From JAGVSR01 sp033765145 (GTDB taxonomy: Bacteria > Pseudomonadota > Alphaproteobacteria > Rhizobiales > Hyphomicrobiaceae): a stretch of 64,000 nucleotides of DNA. The notes beneath the pieces are model-generated. The model did not search any database. It had not been told where the DNA came from and worked only from the letters and a program-made list of their open reading frames with translations. The first letter of the stretch is position 1. Each line of letters opens with the position of its first letter. Location: contig JANRIH010000009.1 of assembly GCA_033765145.1 (NCBI GenBank), positions 1 to 64,000 on the forward strand, written 5' to 3'. The position numbers and the translations under genes are program-made. Below are positions 8,928-17,488 of this stretch, piece after piece.

Positions 8928-9275
8928 TCAGGCCTTATAGTCGGTCGGGTTGTCGTTCGTGACCGCGCGCTTGACGTCGGACACGTAGTAGTAAACCCGG
9001 GTCAGGACGATCATCAGGAACAGGCCGGCGATGGTGCCGACGCAGGCGCTCAGTATGGTGTTGGTGTCCTGCTGGGCGGTGATCGTGATGTCGAGGATGC
9101 GCGTCGCGGAGATCGAAAACAAGGCTAGGATCAGCATGGCGGGCAGGTAGGACACCGCCAACGCGGTCGATTCGGTCGCCAATTGGATGATGAACGCGGC
9201 CGCCAATCCGAGCGCGATCACGATCGAGATCGTGAACGTGTCGACGTTCCACATGCCTGCCAGAAGGTCTTCCAT
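8928..9275 (-). CDS. small three-helix membrane protein, unknown function
   Basis: A 115-residue protein beginning MEDLLAGMWNVDTFTIS, start at 9275 with an AGGGA ribosome site. Three hydrophobic segments are visible (about residues 14-33, 42-60 and 75-98), with a short charged tail ending NPTDYKA. No family recognised. It lies between ecm and the divergent ccr on the same strand as ecm, 215 bases upstream of it. The position makes a link to the EMC genes possible, but nothing in the sequence proves one. Confidence 0.75.
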   Translation of the reverse strand: MEDLLAGMWNVDTFTISIVIALGLAAAFIIQLATESTALAVSYLPAMLILALFSISATRILDITITAQQDTNTILSACVGTIAGLFLMIVLTRVYYYVSDVKRAVTNDNPTDYKA

Positions 9276-9508
9276 ATCCGATCCCTGCCGAAAAAATGTC
9301 GCGGGCCGACGGGCGCATTCTTCCACCCCTAGGCTATCGAACTTGCGTTAACAGGGGGTTCGCGCGCCGGGGCGGGTCCCCACACCCCTTTCTTGCGGCG
9401 CGAAAAAGTGCTTGAAAAAGGGCTATCCATCCAAGATCACAGCGGTTCGGTCGTGGACTTTATCCCGACCGGCTGGGCCATCGGCGACGTTCAGGGAGAG
9501 ACGGGAGC

Positions 9509-10831
9509 ATGTCGAGCCAATCTGCTGCGCAGATGAGTGGAAGCGCGGCCGCAGTCGCGGCACCGGCCATCGTCGCTGGCAAGAAGGACCTTTATGAAAT
9601 CGGCGAGATCCCGCCGCTCGGGCATGTTCCCAAGAACATGTATGCCTGGGCCATCCGCAAGGAACGCGAGGGCTTGCCTGAGACGGCCATGCAAGTCGAG
9701 GTCGTGCCCACCTGGGAACTCGACAGCCACGACGTGCTCGTCCTCGTGATGGCCGCCGGAGTCAACTACAACGGCGTCTGGGCCTCGCTCGGCACGCCAA
9801 TCTCGATGTTCGACGTTCACAAGCAGCCCTACCACATCGCCGGGTCCGATGCGTCGGGCATCGTCTGGGCGGTCGGCTCGAAGGTGAAGCGCTGGAAGGT
9901 CGGCGACGAAGTCGTCATTCACTGCAACCAGGACGATGGCGACGACGAAGAATGCAACGGCGGCGATCCGATGTTCTCGCCGAGCCAGCGGATCTGGGGC
10001 TACGAAACGCCGGACGGCTCGTTCGCCCAGTTCTGCCGCGTGCAGGACCGTCAGCTGCTCGAGCGCCCGAAGCATCTCTCATGGGAAGAGAGCGCCTGCT
10101 ACACGCTGACGCTTGCTACCGCCTACCGCATGCTGTTCGGCCATCGTCCGCACGTGCTGCGGCCCGGCCACAACGTCCTCGTCTGGGGTGCGGCCGGCGG
10201 CCTCGGCGCATTCGCTATTCAGCTCTGCGCCACGTCGGGCGCGAACGCGATCGGCGTCGTGTCGGACGACGACAAGTTCGATTTCGTCCGGCAGCTCGGC
10301 GCCAAAGGCGTGATCAACAGAAAGAACTTTAATTGCTGGGGCCAACTCCCGAAGGTCAACTCGCCGGAGTACGGCGTCTGGCTCAAGGAAATGCGCAAGT
10401 TTGGCCAGGCAATCTGGGAAATCACTGGCAAGGGCGTCAACGTCGACTGCGTGTTCGAGCACCCCGGCGAGACGACCATTCCGGTCTCGGTGCAGGTCGT
10501 GAAGCGCGGCGGCATGGTCGTCATCTGCGCGGGTACGACCGGCTATAATCTGACCATGGATGCGCGCTATCTCTGGATGCATCAGAAGCGCGTGCAGGGG
10601 TCGCACTTTGCCAATCTCGCCCAGGCTGCGCAGGCCAATAAGCTCGTGGTCGAGCGCCGCATCGACCCGTGCATGTCGGAAGTGTTCTCGTGGGAGCAGA
10701 TCCCGAAGGCGCACATGCGGATGTACCGCAACGAACACAAGCCGGGGAACATGGCGGTTCTCGTGTCCGCGCCGACGACGGGTCTCAAGACGATCGAGGA
10801 TGTGATCGAGGCGTCTCAGCGCCGGGCGTAA
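9509..10831 (+). CDS. ccr: crotonyl-CoA carboxylase/reductase
   Basis: A 440-residue NADPH-dependent medium-chain reductase that reductively carboxylates crotonyl-CoA to (2S)-ethylmalonyl-CoA, the signature step of the EMC pathway. The GroES-like domain contains GVNYNGVWA (residues 84-92). The Rossmann domain carries GAAGGLG (227-233). The segments known to form the CO2 pocket of Ccr are present: the Asn in GVNYN, SFAQF (171-175) and the His in QGSHFAN (His366). The insertion with NQDDGDDEECNGGDPMFS is typical of Ccr and absent in plain acryloyl-CoA reductases. GGGAGAGACGGGAG precedes the ATG. A strong terminator follows, so it is a single-gene unit. Confidence 0.96.
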   Translation: MSSQSAAQMSGSAAAVAAPAIVAGKKDLYEIGEIPPLGHVPKNMYAWAIRKEREGLPETAMQVEVVPTWELDSHDVLVLVMAAGVNYNGVWASLGTPISMFDVHKQPYHIAGSDASGIVWAVGSKVKRWKVGDEVVIHCNQDDGDDEECNGGDPMFSPSQRIWGYETPDGSFAQFCRVQDRQLLERPKHLSWEESACYTLTLATAYRMLFGHRPHVLRPGHNVLVWGAAGGLGAFAIQLCATSGANAIGVVSDDDKFDFVRQLGAKGVINRKNFNCWGQLPKVNSPEYGVWLKEMRKFGQAIWEITGKGVNVDCVFEHPGETTIPVSVQVVKRGGMVVICAGTTGYNLTMDARYLWMHQKRVQGSHFANLAQAAQANKLVVERRIDPCMSEVFSWEQIPKAHMRMYRNEHKPGNMAVLVSAPTTGLKTIEDVIEASQRRA

Positions 10832-10856
10832 TCGCAGAGTCCCGGTTCTATCTTGA

Positions 10857-10896
10857 AGAAGGGCGGTTCCCGATTATCGATCGGACCGCCCTTTTT
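10857..10896 (+). terminator. Rho-independent terminator of ccr
   Basis: GGGCGGT (10861-10867) pairs with ACCGCCC (10885-10891) and is followed by five T. Flanking AA and TT extend the stem. It lies 25 bases after the ccr stop and also faces the end of the convergent gene at 10937. Confidence 0.9.
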
Positions 10897-10936
10897 CGTT
10901 ATTCCGATTCCGCGTCGTAACCCGCGCGGGAAAGGA

Positions 10937-11824
10937 TTATTCGGCAGGCGAGGGGTTTTCCGCCGGATCGTCCAGTTCCAGAACGCCGTTCGTGCCGAGC
11001 TTCTTCAATTCCATGATGCCGCGATTGAGCTCGGCGCCGAGCAGAATGATAATGGCGGTGAACTGGAAGAAGATGAGCGCGATCATCAGCTGAGAGAGAC
11101 CGGCGTAGAAGCGCGTGTAATCGCTCAAGTCGAGATAGTAGCTGTAAAGCGCCGCGATCGCGATCCAGAGCGCCGTGGACAACAGCACGCCAGGCCAGAC
11201 GTCCGCGACGCGCCGCTTGCCGGCAGCGAGCCACAGGTGGAACGCAAAGAGCTGTGACGCGATCACGAGAGCCGCGAATCCGTAGCGCTTTACCTTGTCG
11301 AACCACGAGACGTCGAGCAGTTGCTTGGCCCATTCCGGCTCAAACTGCTCGATCTTCGCTGCGATGGCCGGACCAAAGAGCACGACCCAGGACAGAAGGA
11401 TCATGGAAAACGCGCTGACGAGCACGAACCCCATGCTGATCATGAGGCAGAGCGGATAGGGGCGCTTCTCCTGTACGCGATAAGCGCCGTTCAACGCCGC
11501 GCGGAGCGTCTCGATCGCGCTCGTCGCGAAGAAGAGGGCCAGGAATCCGCTGACGGTCAGGAGGTCGATACGGGTCGAACCCATGATCGACTCGACCTGA
11601 GGTGCGAGGCCCTGGGCGACGGCCTGGGGCAGGATCTTGAACAATTCCGTCACGGCGATCGTCGCGAATTCGCGGCCGCCGAATACGCCCGAGAGGGCGC
11701 CGACGAAAATGCAGAACGGAAACAACGAGACGACGAACGAGAACGCCACTGCGCCCGCGATCGTGAAACCTGAGTGCTCGTAGAGGCGATAGATGGCCCC
11801 CAGCAGAGTCGTGTAACGCTTCAT
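10937..11824 (-). CDS. YihY/BrkB-family membrane protein
   Basis: A 295-residue inner-membrane protein of the YihY/virulence factor BrkB family, once misnamed ribonuclease BN. The family start is recognisable: LYEHSGFTIAGAVAFSFVVSLFPF, with five or six further hydrophobic segments and the late motif LSDYTRFYAGLSQLMIALIFFQ followed by LLGAELNRGI, which is diagnostic. The last 25 residues are polar and acidic. Function in bacteria is unproven. It converges on ccr and sits beside the long gene-free gap. Confidence 0.85.
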   Translation of the reverse strand: MKRYTTLLGAIYRLYEHSGFTIAGAVAFSFVVSLFPFCIFVGALSGVFGGREFATIAVTELFKILPQAVAQGLAPQVESIMGSTRIDLLTVSGFLALFFATSAIETLRAALNGAYRVQEKRPYPLCLMISMGFVLVSAFSMILLSWVVLFGPAIAAKIEQFEPEWAKQLLDVSWFDKVKRYGFAALVIASQLFAFHLWLAAGKRRVADVWPGVLLSTALWIAIAALYSYYLDLSDYTRFYAGLSQLMIALIFFQFTAIIILLGAELNRGIMELKKLGTNGVLELDDPAENPSPAE

Positions 11825-12772
11825 TCTATTTTGCTTCTGTTCAGCGTTTCTTCCCTAGTCGAGCGGCAAGCTATCCGCGTCGGCTCATTCGGTCCATGAT
11901 CCTTTCGCCACGTTCCTCACCCGTCGTTCCGGTGCCGCAAGTCGCGATCTGGGCCGTCATGCAAGTCCACTTGGGCGGACATGATTAATCGACCATCCGT
12001 CGGACCGATGACTTCGTTGCTGCGACTTCACCCTATCGGCCAGGCACAAAGTTCCCGTTCAGCCATTCGCTACCGCACGTTGCCGCTTTCGAATTCGACG
12101 CGAGCGTTACTCCGCTGTCACTTCCGAGACATTGGCGTCGGGACCAACCTTCGCAAGGGCGGCTTTTATTCGAGCGGCGTTCTGGCGAGCGTCCAACATC
12201 GGCAATTCCAGTCCGGGGATGCGCGCATGAGTCGAGTTCGCTTGCTTTGACGATCCGGGATGCGAACATTCCGACCGCTGCAGTGCTGCCATCGGGTGTC
12301 AGACACCGTCGTGACAACTCGCGGCATTTCTGCGGCCGAATTGTCGCAGGCTGGACGACTGGGTTTCGACTGTGCGTCGCCAATCGTCTCCATTCCGGCC
12401 CGCGCTTCTATTATTCTGACGAATAGAGATTTCATGTGGTGAAAAGCAGCGGGACGAGCGCTGTGCACCGGTGCGGCGCGAGCGGGAGGCAAACCAATCG
12501 TCGAGACGCCGCGTAGTTGGTCGAGCCCTAACGTGGGGTCGTAGAAGTCGTGAGGCTCCAGCACGCGGTCAGTTTCGAGCGTCGAGCGAACAGGGCGACG
12601 CGCGCCACCCGCAGGCGGGACGTGCGTCGCGAACTGCTATGGAGCGGCGGCGCGCCGCGCCTCGGTGTCGCGCGCGTTCGGCGTTGCCACGCGGCGCGAC
12701 GTGGCTAATTTGTGACGCTCAATTTCGGTCGCGGGCGGGAGCCCCGGCCCCCGTTTCCCAGGAGAACCCGAG
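11825..12772. other. 0.95-kb gap without a convincing gene
   Basis: Long for this compact region. Short open frames on both strands have composition unlike real proteins (many Cys, Arg and Ser, no domain). Two minus-strand stretches look more protein-like: one ending at 12107 (LDARQNAARIKAALAKVGPD before the stop) and one near 12490-12590 (VLEPHDFYDPTLGLDQLRG). They are in different frames, as expected of a decayed gene. A perfect 13-bp palindrome lies at 12295-12307. The mcd promoter must be at the right end, and CCAGGAG is its ribosome site. Confidence 0.5.
12295..12307. repeat. palindrome GGTGTC-A-GACACC (REP-like)
   Basis: A perfect 13-base inverted repeat in the gene-free gap. Its core GTGTC-N-GACAC recurs several times inside the DUF1178 gene at 54847-54971. 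Short GTGTCxGACAC palindromes are, as I recall, typical of REP-type repeats; family assignment is inference. Confidence 0.5.
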
Positions 12773-14452
12773 ATGACCGTTGCCAAGCTCAAGTCGGCGC
12801 CTGATGTGCTGGCCGCCGGCCCTGATGCCCTCATCGCGCGCACGGCCGATGTCGTCCATGCCGCCGATCGCCTGCTGCAACTCGCGAAGGCCGGCGTCAG
12901 GCTGAAGATCCAGGAGGCCGGCGGAGTCGACGCGGCGCAGCATCCGGCGCACGGGCTCGCGTGGCTCGCAACCACGGTCGAAGCTCTGAGGCAGATGAAC
13001 GTCTGGGCCAAGGGGCTGCAGGGCGAAGGCAAGTTCGGCGAGTTCGAACAGCTTCTGCTGTCGGTGGCGTTCGCCGAGTACGGTGCGCAGATCGCCGGCG
13101 GCATTCCCATGAGCCAGGTCGAGATCATTCGGCCGGAGGCGCTCGGTATCCCACGCGCGGAGGTCCGCCGCTACGAGGACGCGGTCGCAGACATTATCGC
13201 GTCAGGAGGGACGGAAGCCGTGAAGGCCCGTCTCGCCGATATGATCGAGGCCATGCACGGCGCGACGACCTACGGCCATACAGGTCTCGACGAGACCCAT
13301 GCCGACATCCAGGAACAGATGAAGACGTTCTCGGACGCGGAGGTGATCCCGCACGCGCACGAGTGGCATCTCAAGAATGCCTACATTCCGCTCGAGGTCA
13401 TCCAGCAACTGGCCGATCTCGGCGTGTTCTCGCTTTCGCTGCCGGAAGAGTACGGCGGCATGGGCCTCGGCAAGCTCGCGATGTGCGTTGTCTCCGAGGA
13501 ACTGTCTCGGGGCTACATCGGTGTCGGCTCGCTCGGCACGCGCGCGGAGATCGCAGGCGAACTCATCCTCGCCAACGGTACGGATGAGCAGAAGGCGAAG
13601 TATCTGCCGAAGATCGCGGCGGGTGAAACTCTGCCGACGGCCGTCTTCACGGAACCCAACACCGGCTCCGATCTGGCATCGCTCAAGACGCGCGCGGTCA
13701 AAGACGGCGACGTGTGGAAGATCACCGGACAGAAGACGTGGATCACGCATCCCGTGCGCGCCGACGTGATGACCGTGCTCGCACGCACCAATCCTGACGA
13801 GAAGGGATACAAGGGTCTCTCGATGTTCCTCGCGGAAAAGCCGCGCGGGGACGACGGCAACCCGTTCCCCGCGAAGGGCATGACGGGTGGTGAAATCCAC
13901 GTGCTCGGTTATCGCGGCATGAAGGAATACGACATTTCGTTCGATGCCTTCGAGGTGCCGGCTGAAAATCTCCTCGGCGGCGTCGAGGGTCAGGGCTTCA
14001 AGCAGCTGATGGCGACGTTCGAGGGCGCGCGCATCCAGACGGCGGCGCGTGCGGTCGGTGTGGCGCAGTCCGCGATGGATCTCGCGATCAAATACGCGCT
14101 CGACCGCGTGCAGTTCGGGAAGCCGATCTACAAGTTCCCGCGCATCGCGAACAAGATCGTGATGATGGCGGTCGAGACGATGATCGCGCGGCAGATCACC
14201 TACTTCGCCGCGCGCGAAAAGGACGAGGGTCGTCGCTGTGATCTCGAGGCGGGCATGGCGAAGCTGCTCGGCGCACGTGTCGCCTGGGCCAATGCGGACA
14301 ACGCGCTCCAGGTCCACGGCGGCAATGGTTTCGCGCTCGAATATCCCGTGAGCCGCGTTCTCTGCGACGCGCGCATTCTCAACATCTTCGAGGGTGCCGC
14401 CGAGATCCAGGCACAGGTCATCGCGCGCCGTCTTCTCGAAGGCGCCAACTGA
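12773..14452 (+). CDS. mcd: (2S)-methylsuccinyl-CoA dehydrogenase
   Basis: A 559-residue FAD enzyme of the acyl-CoA dehydrogenase family that oxidises (2S)-methylsuccinyl-CoA to mesaconyl-CoA in the EMC pathway. It is longer than ordinary acyl-CoA dehydrogenases by an N-terminal helical domain of about 165 residues, the known hallmark of Mcd. The core shows PEEYGGMG, FTEPNTGSDLASLKTRA, ITGQKTWITH and the long insertion PRGDDGNPFPAKGMTGGEIH that I associate with this subfamily. The end has QVHGGNGFALEYPVSR and FEGAAEIQ, as in the family. CCAGGAG precedes the ATG. Together with ecm and ccr it gives the middle of the pathway in 8 kb. The META-domain gene starts 11 bases downstream. Confidence 0.94.
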   Translation: MTVAKLKSAPDVLAAGPDALIARTADVVHAADRLLQLAKAGVRLKIQEAGGVDAAQHPAHGLAWLATTVEALRQMNVWAKGLQGEGKFGEFEQLLLSVAFAEYGAQIAGGIPMSQVEIIRPEALGIPRAEVRRYEDAVADIIASGGTEAVKARLADMIEAMHGATTYGHTGLDETHADIQEQMKTFSDAEVIPHAHEWHLKNAYIPLEVIQQLADLGVFSLSLPEEYGGMGLGKLAMCVVSEELSRGYIGVGSLGTRAEIAGELILANGTDEQKAKYLPKIAAGETLPTAVFTEPNTGSDLASLKTRAVKDGDVWKITGQKTWITHPVRADVMTVLARTNPDEKGYKGLSMFLAEKPRGDDGNPFPAKGMTGGEIHVLGYRGMKEYDISFDAFEVPAENLLGGVEGQGFKQLMATFEGARIQTAARAVGVAQSAMDLAIKYALDRVQFGKPIYKFPRIANKIVMMAVETMIARQITYFAAREKDEGRRCDLEAGMAKLLGARVAWANADNALQVHGGNGFALEYPVSRVLCDARILNIFEGAAEIQAQVIARRLLEGAN

Positions 14453-14463
14453 CGTCAGGCGCC

Positions 14464-14892
14464 GTGATCCGCATTCTCGCTCTCATGGTCTGGGGCCTCT
14501 CGGCGGCATCGCTTCTCGAGAGCGCCGCCAGGGCTGACGAGCACCCGCTCGCTGGCACTCGGTGGGTGCTGACGAAAGTGCAGGGCGTTGCGGTGCCTGG
14601 CGGGAGCTGGCTGTCGTTCGAAGCCGACAGGATCACGGGCAGCTCGGGCTGCAATCGGTTTTGGGCGCCTGTCGACTATTTGCCGCCGCCCGGGATCGAC
14701 ATCGGGGCTCCACAAAGCGCCCGCATCTTTTGTCCCGGCGCCATGAGTATCGAGCGGGCTTATCTCGCTTCGCTCGAAACCGTCGTCAACTTCCGCATCG
14801 ATGGTGTGCGGCTTCAGATGATGCTCGATGACGGCGACATTTTCCTCGAGTTCGAGCGCGATCCTGGCCATCGTTCCGGCACGTCGCGCTGA
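14464..14892 (+). CDS. secreted META (HslJ-like) domain protein
   Basis: A 142-residue protein with a GTG start 11 bases after the mcd stop, so probably on the same transcript. Signal peptide at residues 1-24 (LALMVWGLSAASLLESAARA). The rest matches a META/HslJ-like domain: LAGTRWVLTKVQG, LSFEADRITGSSGCNRFWAP and a Cys in ARIFCPGAM, as in heat-shock HslJ and related lipoproteins. The domain is small and all-beta; its role is poorly known (HslJ is tied to novobiocin resistance in E. coli). Confidence 0.75.
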   Translation: MIRILALMVWGLSAASLLESAARADEHPLAGTRWVLTKVQGVAVPGGSWLSFEADRITGSSGCNRFWAPVDYLPPPGIDIGAPQSARIFCPGAMSIERAYLASLETVVNFRIDGVRLQMMLDDGDIFLEFERDPGHRSGTSR

Positions 14893-15101
14893 CTGCGACA
14901 GTTTATCTCCAAAATTTAATGTCGTTTGACCGACCGATTTTCGCTCGCCGGGAGTTTCCCTTCCGAGTGCCGGAGATGAGCCGCTGCAACGGCCGTCACC
15001 GTGGGTCCGTCGAGCCAATTCGCACATTCGGCTCGCGAGCCTGACGGCTGTCGCGAAACGCCGCCCGGCGCGGATGCGATCATGAGCAAGGAGCAAAAAA
15101 C

Positions 15102-15407
15102 ATGAAGTCGACGACATTGGCATTGGCCGCGTTGGCCATCGGTGGTCTCGTGAGCACGGCCGCCGTCGCAGCGCCTCTCACACCAGCAGCCGGCGCGTCG
15201 CCGGGTGTGTCTGAACGGCTGGCCGTGAACGACATCCAGCAGGTGCAGAAGCGGAGCTATCGCAAGTACCGTCGCGGCTATCACCGTCACTACCGGCGTC
15301 ACCGCCACTATCACGGTCCGGCCGGCTGGACGCGCTATTCGTACCGACCCTACAACTGGTCGACGCGCGGCTGCGTCGTGGTCGGTCCGGTCTGGTTCTG
15401 CCCGTAA
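15102..15407 (+). CDS. small secreted Arg/His/Tyr-rich protein
   Basis: A 101-residue protein with a strong ribosome site (AAGGAG) and a clean signal peptide (residues 1-23, ending TAAVAA). The mature part contains a very basic block, QKRSYRKYRRGYHRHYRR followed by HRHYH, and ends with a Cys pair around VVVGPVWFC. This architecture is common among uncharacterised secreted proteins of Hyphomicrobiales. The His-rich block could bind metal or the basic block could bind anionic surface polymers; both are guesses. It has its own terminator at 15482. Confidence 0.8.
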   Translation: MKSTTLALAALAIGGLVSTAAVAAPLTPAAGASPGVSERLAVNDIQQVQKRSYRKYRRGYHRHYRRHRHYHGPAGWTRYSYRPYNWSTRGCVVVGPVWFCP

Positions 15408-15481
15408 CATCGGGAGAACCTTGAACGCGGTACCCGTCGCGTTGACGGCATGACACACGGATGGTTTCCGTGGAACTCTCT

Positions 15482-15510
15482 GGCGGCAGGTTCAACCTGC
15501 CGCCCATTTT
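15482..15510 (+). terminator. Rho-independent terminator after 15102-15407
   Basis: GGCGGCAGGT (15482-15491) and ACCTGCCGCC (15495-15504) form a perfect 10-bp stem with a three-base loop, followed by CATTTTG. Confidence 0.85.
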
Positions 15511-15631
15511 GTTATCAGCCTGCGACCATACGCCCGGCGCGCTGTCGGCGTCCTATCATTTTCCCTAAGACGCTACACTCGACCAGCATGAGAACGCACG
15601 GTCGAGCCCGGTCCACTGTAGGATGGTTGTC

Positions 15632-16477
15632 ATGATGTTTCCCCTCGCGACTGCGCGTTCTTTCGCACTTCTGCTGGCGATGATCGGGGTCTCTGCCGGC
15701 GCAGCCTGTTTCGCGCCCTCGACGGCACATGCTGCGCCCTGCGGAAAGTCGGGCGCGGGTTTCCAAGCGTGGCTCGCGGATTTCCGCGAGGAGGCGAAGG
15801 GCAAGGGCATCACCGAAGGGACGCTGCAGAAAGCGTTGGATGGCGTCGGCTACGACCGTAAAGTGATCGGGCGGGATCGATCGCAGAAATCGTTCAAGGT
15901 TTCGTTCGAGACGTTCTACGCGCGCCGTGTCGGCACTGGGCTCGTCGCCGCGGCCCGGAGCAAAATGAAGACGCACGCCTCGCTCCTGGCGCGCATCGAG
16001 AAATCCTACGGCGTCCCAAAAGAAATCCTCGTGTCGATCTGGGGTTTGGAAACGAACTTTGGTAAGGACGGATCGGGCAAATACTCGATCATCCAGTCGA
16101 TCGCGACGCTCGCATACGATTGCCGGCGGTCGGCGTTCTTCACTGGTCATCTCCATGCCGCGCTCCGGATCGTGCAGAAGGGTGACATGACGCCCGCTCA
16201 GATGCGCGGGGGATGGGCCGGCGAGATCGGTCAGGTGCAATTTCTGCCGGGGTCCTACGACAATTACGCGGTCGATTTCGATGGCGACGGGCGCCGCGAT
16301 CTCGTGCGGTCGGTGCCGGACATCCTGGCTTCGACGGCCAATTTCATGAAGGGCCACGGCTGGCAGAGCGGCGCGCCCTGGGGGCCGGGCACGGCGAACT
16401 ACGGCGTTATCAAGGACTGGAACAAGGCGGACGTCTATGCGCGCACGATCGCCGTGATGGCGGAGCGTCTGCAGTAG
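15632..16477 (+). CDS. lytic murein transglycosylase, MltB type
   Basis: A 281-residue exported enzyme of glycoside hydrolase family 103 (SLT_2), which cleaves the MurNAc-GlcNAc bond of peptidoglycan to a 1,6-anhydro product. The catalytic Glu lies in IWGLETNFG; other family motifs are LAYDCRR, MTPAQMRGGWAGEIGQVQFLP and VDFDGDGRRD. A signal peptide precedes AAPCGKSG. I start it at 15632, eight bases after AGGA; ATG at 15623 or 15635 is possible. It lacks the C-terminal peptidoglycan-binding domain found in the second copy at 23698-25176. Confidence 0.88.
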   Translation: MMFPLATARSFALLLAMIGVSAGAACFAPSTAHAAPCGKSGAGFQAWLADFREEAKGKGITEGTLQKALDGVGYDRKVIGRDRSQKSFKVSFETFYARRVGTGLVAAARSKMKTHASLLARIEKSYGVPKEILVSIWGLETNFGKDGSGKYSIIQSIATLAYDCRRSAFFTGHLHAALRIVQKGDMTPAQMRGGWAGEIGQVQFLPGSYDNYAVDFDGDGRRDLVRSVPDILASTANFMKGHGWQSGAPWGPGTANYGVIKDWNKADVYARTIAVMAERLQ

Positions 16478-16543
16478 GTTCCCAGATGCCGGTTGTCGTC
16501 CCCACGCCTTGCCACGTGGCAGCGACGATGGCATGAGGCACGC

Positions 16544-17488
16544 ATGACGATGGACGCATCTACCGACAGTCCGAGGGTCGTTTCGCTCATCGCGAGCGCC
16601 ACGGAAATCCTCCACGCGCTCGGGGCCGGCGCCTTGCAAGTCGCGCGCTCGCACGAGTGCGATTGGCCGCCCTCGATCGTCGACTTGCCGCAACTCACGC
16701 GGACTAAATTCAAGGTCAAAGGTGCGACAAGCGCCGAGATCGACCGTTCCGTCAAAGCTCTCGTCGAGCAGGGTTTGGCTGTCTACGAGGTCGATGCCGA
16801 GGGCATGAAGTCGGTTCGGCCGGACGTCATCCTGACGCAAGACCAATGCGAAGTCTGCGCGGTCTCGCTCGCGGATGTCGAGCGCGCGCTCTGTTCGTGG
16901 ACCGATACGACGGCTCGAGTCGTTTCGTCGAAGCCGCATTCGCTGGGCGACGTCTACGACGACATCGTGACGATCGCCGAGGCGATCGGCCGAACGGATA
17001 GCGGTCATTCACTTGTCGCTGAGATGCGGGCGCGGCTCGCGGCGCTCGCAGCACGTGTCGCTGGCCGTCCGCGGCCGAAGCTCGCGTTCATCGAATGGAT
17101 CGAACCGCCGATGTCGGGCGGACACTGGATGCCGGAGCTCACCGACATCGCGGGCGGGATTTCGCTCTTCGGCGAGACTGGCGCCACGTCGCCCTGGATC
17201 ACGTGGGAGGCCGTCCGTGACGCCGACCCCGACGTCATCATCGTCGCGCCGTGCGGGTACGACATCGAAACGACGCTGGCCGAAGTGCCGATGCTTCGAC
17301 ACAACGCGATCTGGTGCGGTCTCAGGGCCGTGACTGACGGACACGTCTACGTCGCGGACGGAAACGCCTACTTCAACCGACCGGGGCCGCGGCTCGTGGA
17401 GACTGCGGAAATCATGGCCGAAATCCTGCACCCGGACGCCGGCCGATATGGCCATGAAGGTGCGGCCTGGATTCGCTTTACGCCCTGA
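16544..17488 (+). CDS. cobalamin-binding-like protein (BtuF/TroA family), no signal peptide
   Basis: A 314-residue protein of the periplasmic-binding TroA/BtuF fold (VVSLIASATEILHALGAG, then CDWPPSIVDLPQLTRTK). Motifs of the Hyphomicrobiales 'cobalamin-binding protein' group are DVILTQDQCEVCAVS, WIEPPMSGGHWMPEL and GNAYFNRPGPRLVE. The start at 16544 is chosen because it matches the domain start. No signal peptide is visible, so it is probably cytoplasmic, unlike a transport-type BtuF, and no permease or ATPase is near. Cobalamin as ligand is inferred from family naming. The stop overlaps the next start (TGATG), which implies translational coupling with the SDR gene. Confidence 0.75.
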   Translation: MTMDASTDSPRVVSLIASATEILHALGAGALQVARSHECDWPPSIVDLPQLTRTKFKVKGATSAEIDRSVKALVEQGLAVYEVDAEGMKSVRPDVILTQDQCEVCAVSLADVERALCSWTDTTARVVSSKPHSLGDVYDDIVTIAEAIGRTDSGHSLVAEMRARLAALAARVAGRPRPKLAFIEWIEPPMSGGHWMPELTDIAGGISLFGETGATSPWITWEAVRDADPDVIIVAPCGYDIETTLAEVPMLRHNAIWCGLRAVTDGHVYVADGNAYFNRPGPRLVETAEIMAEILHPDAGRYGHEGAAWIRFTP

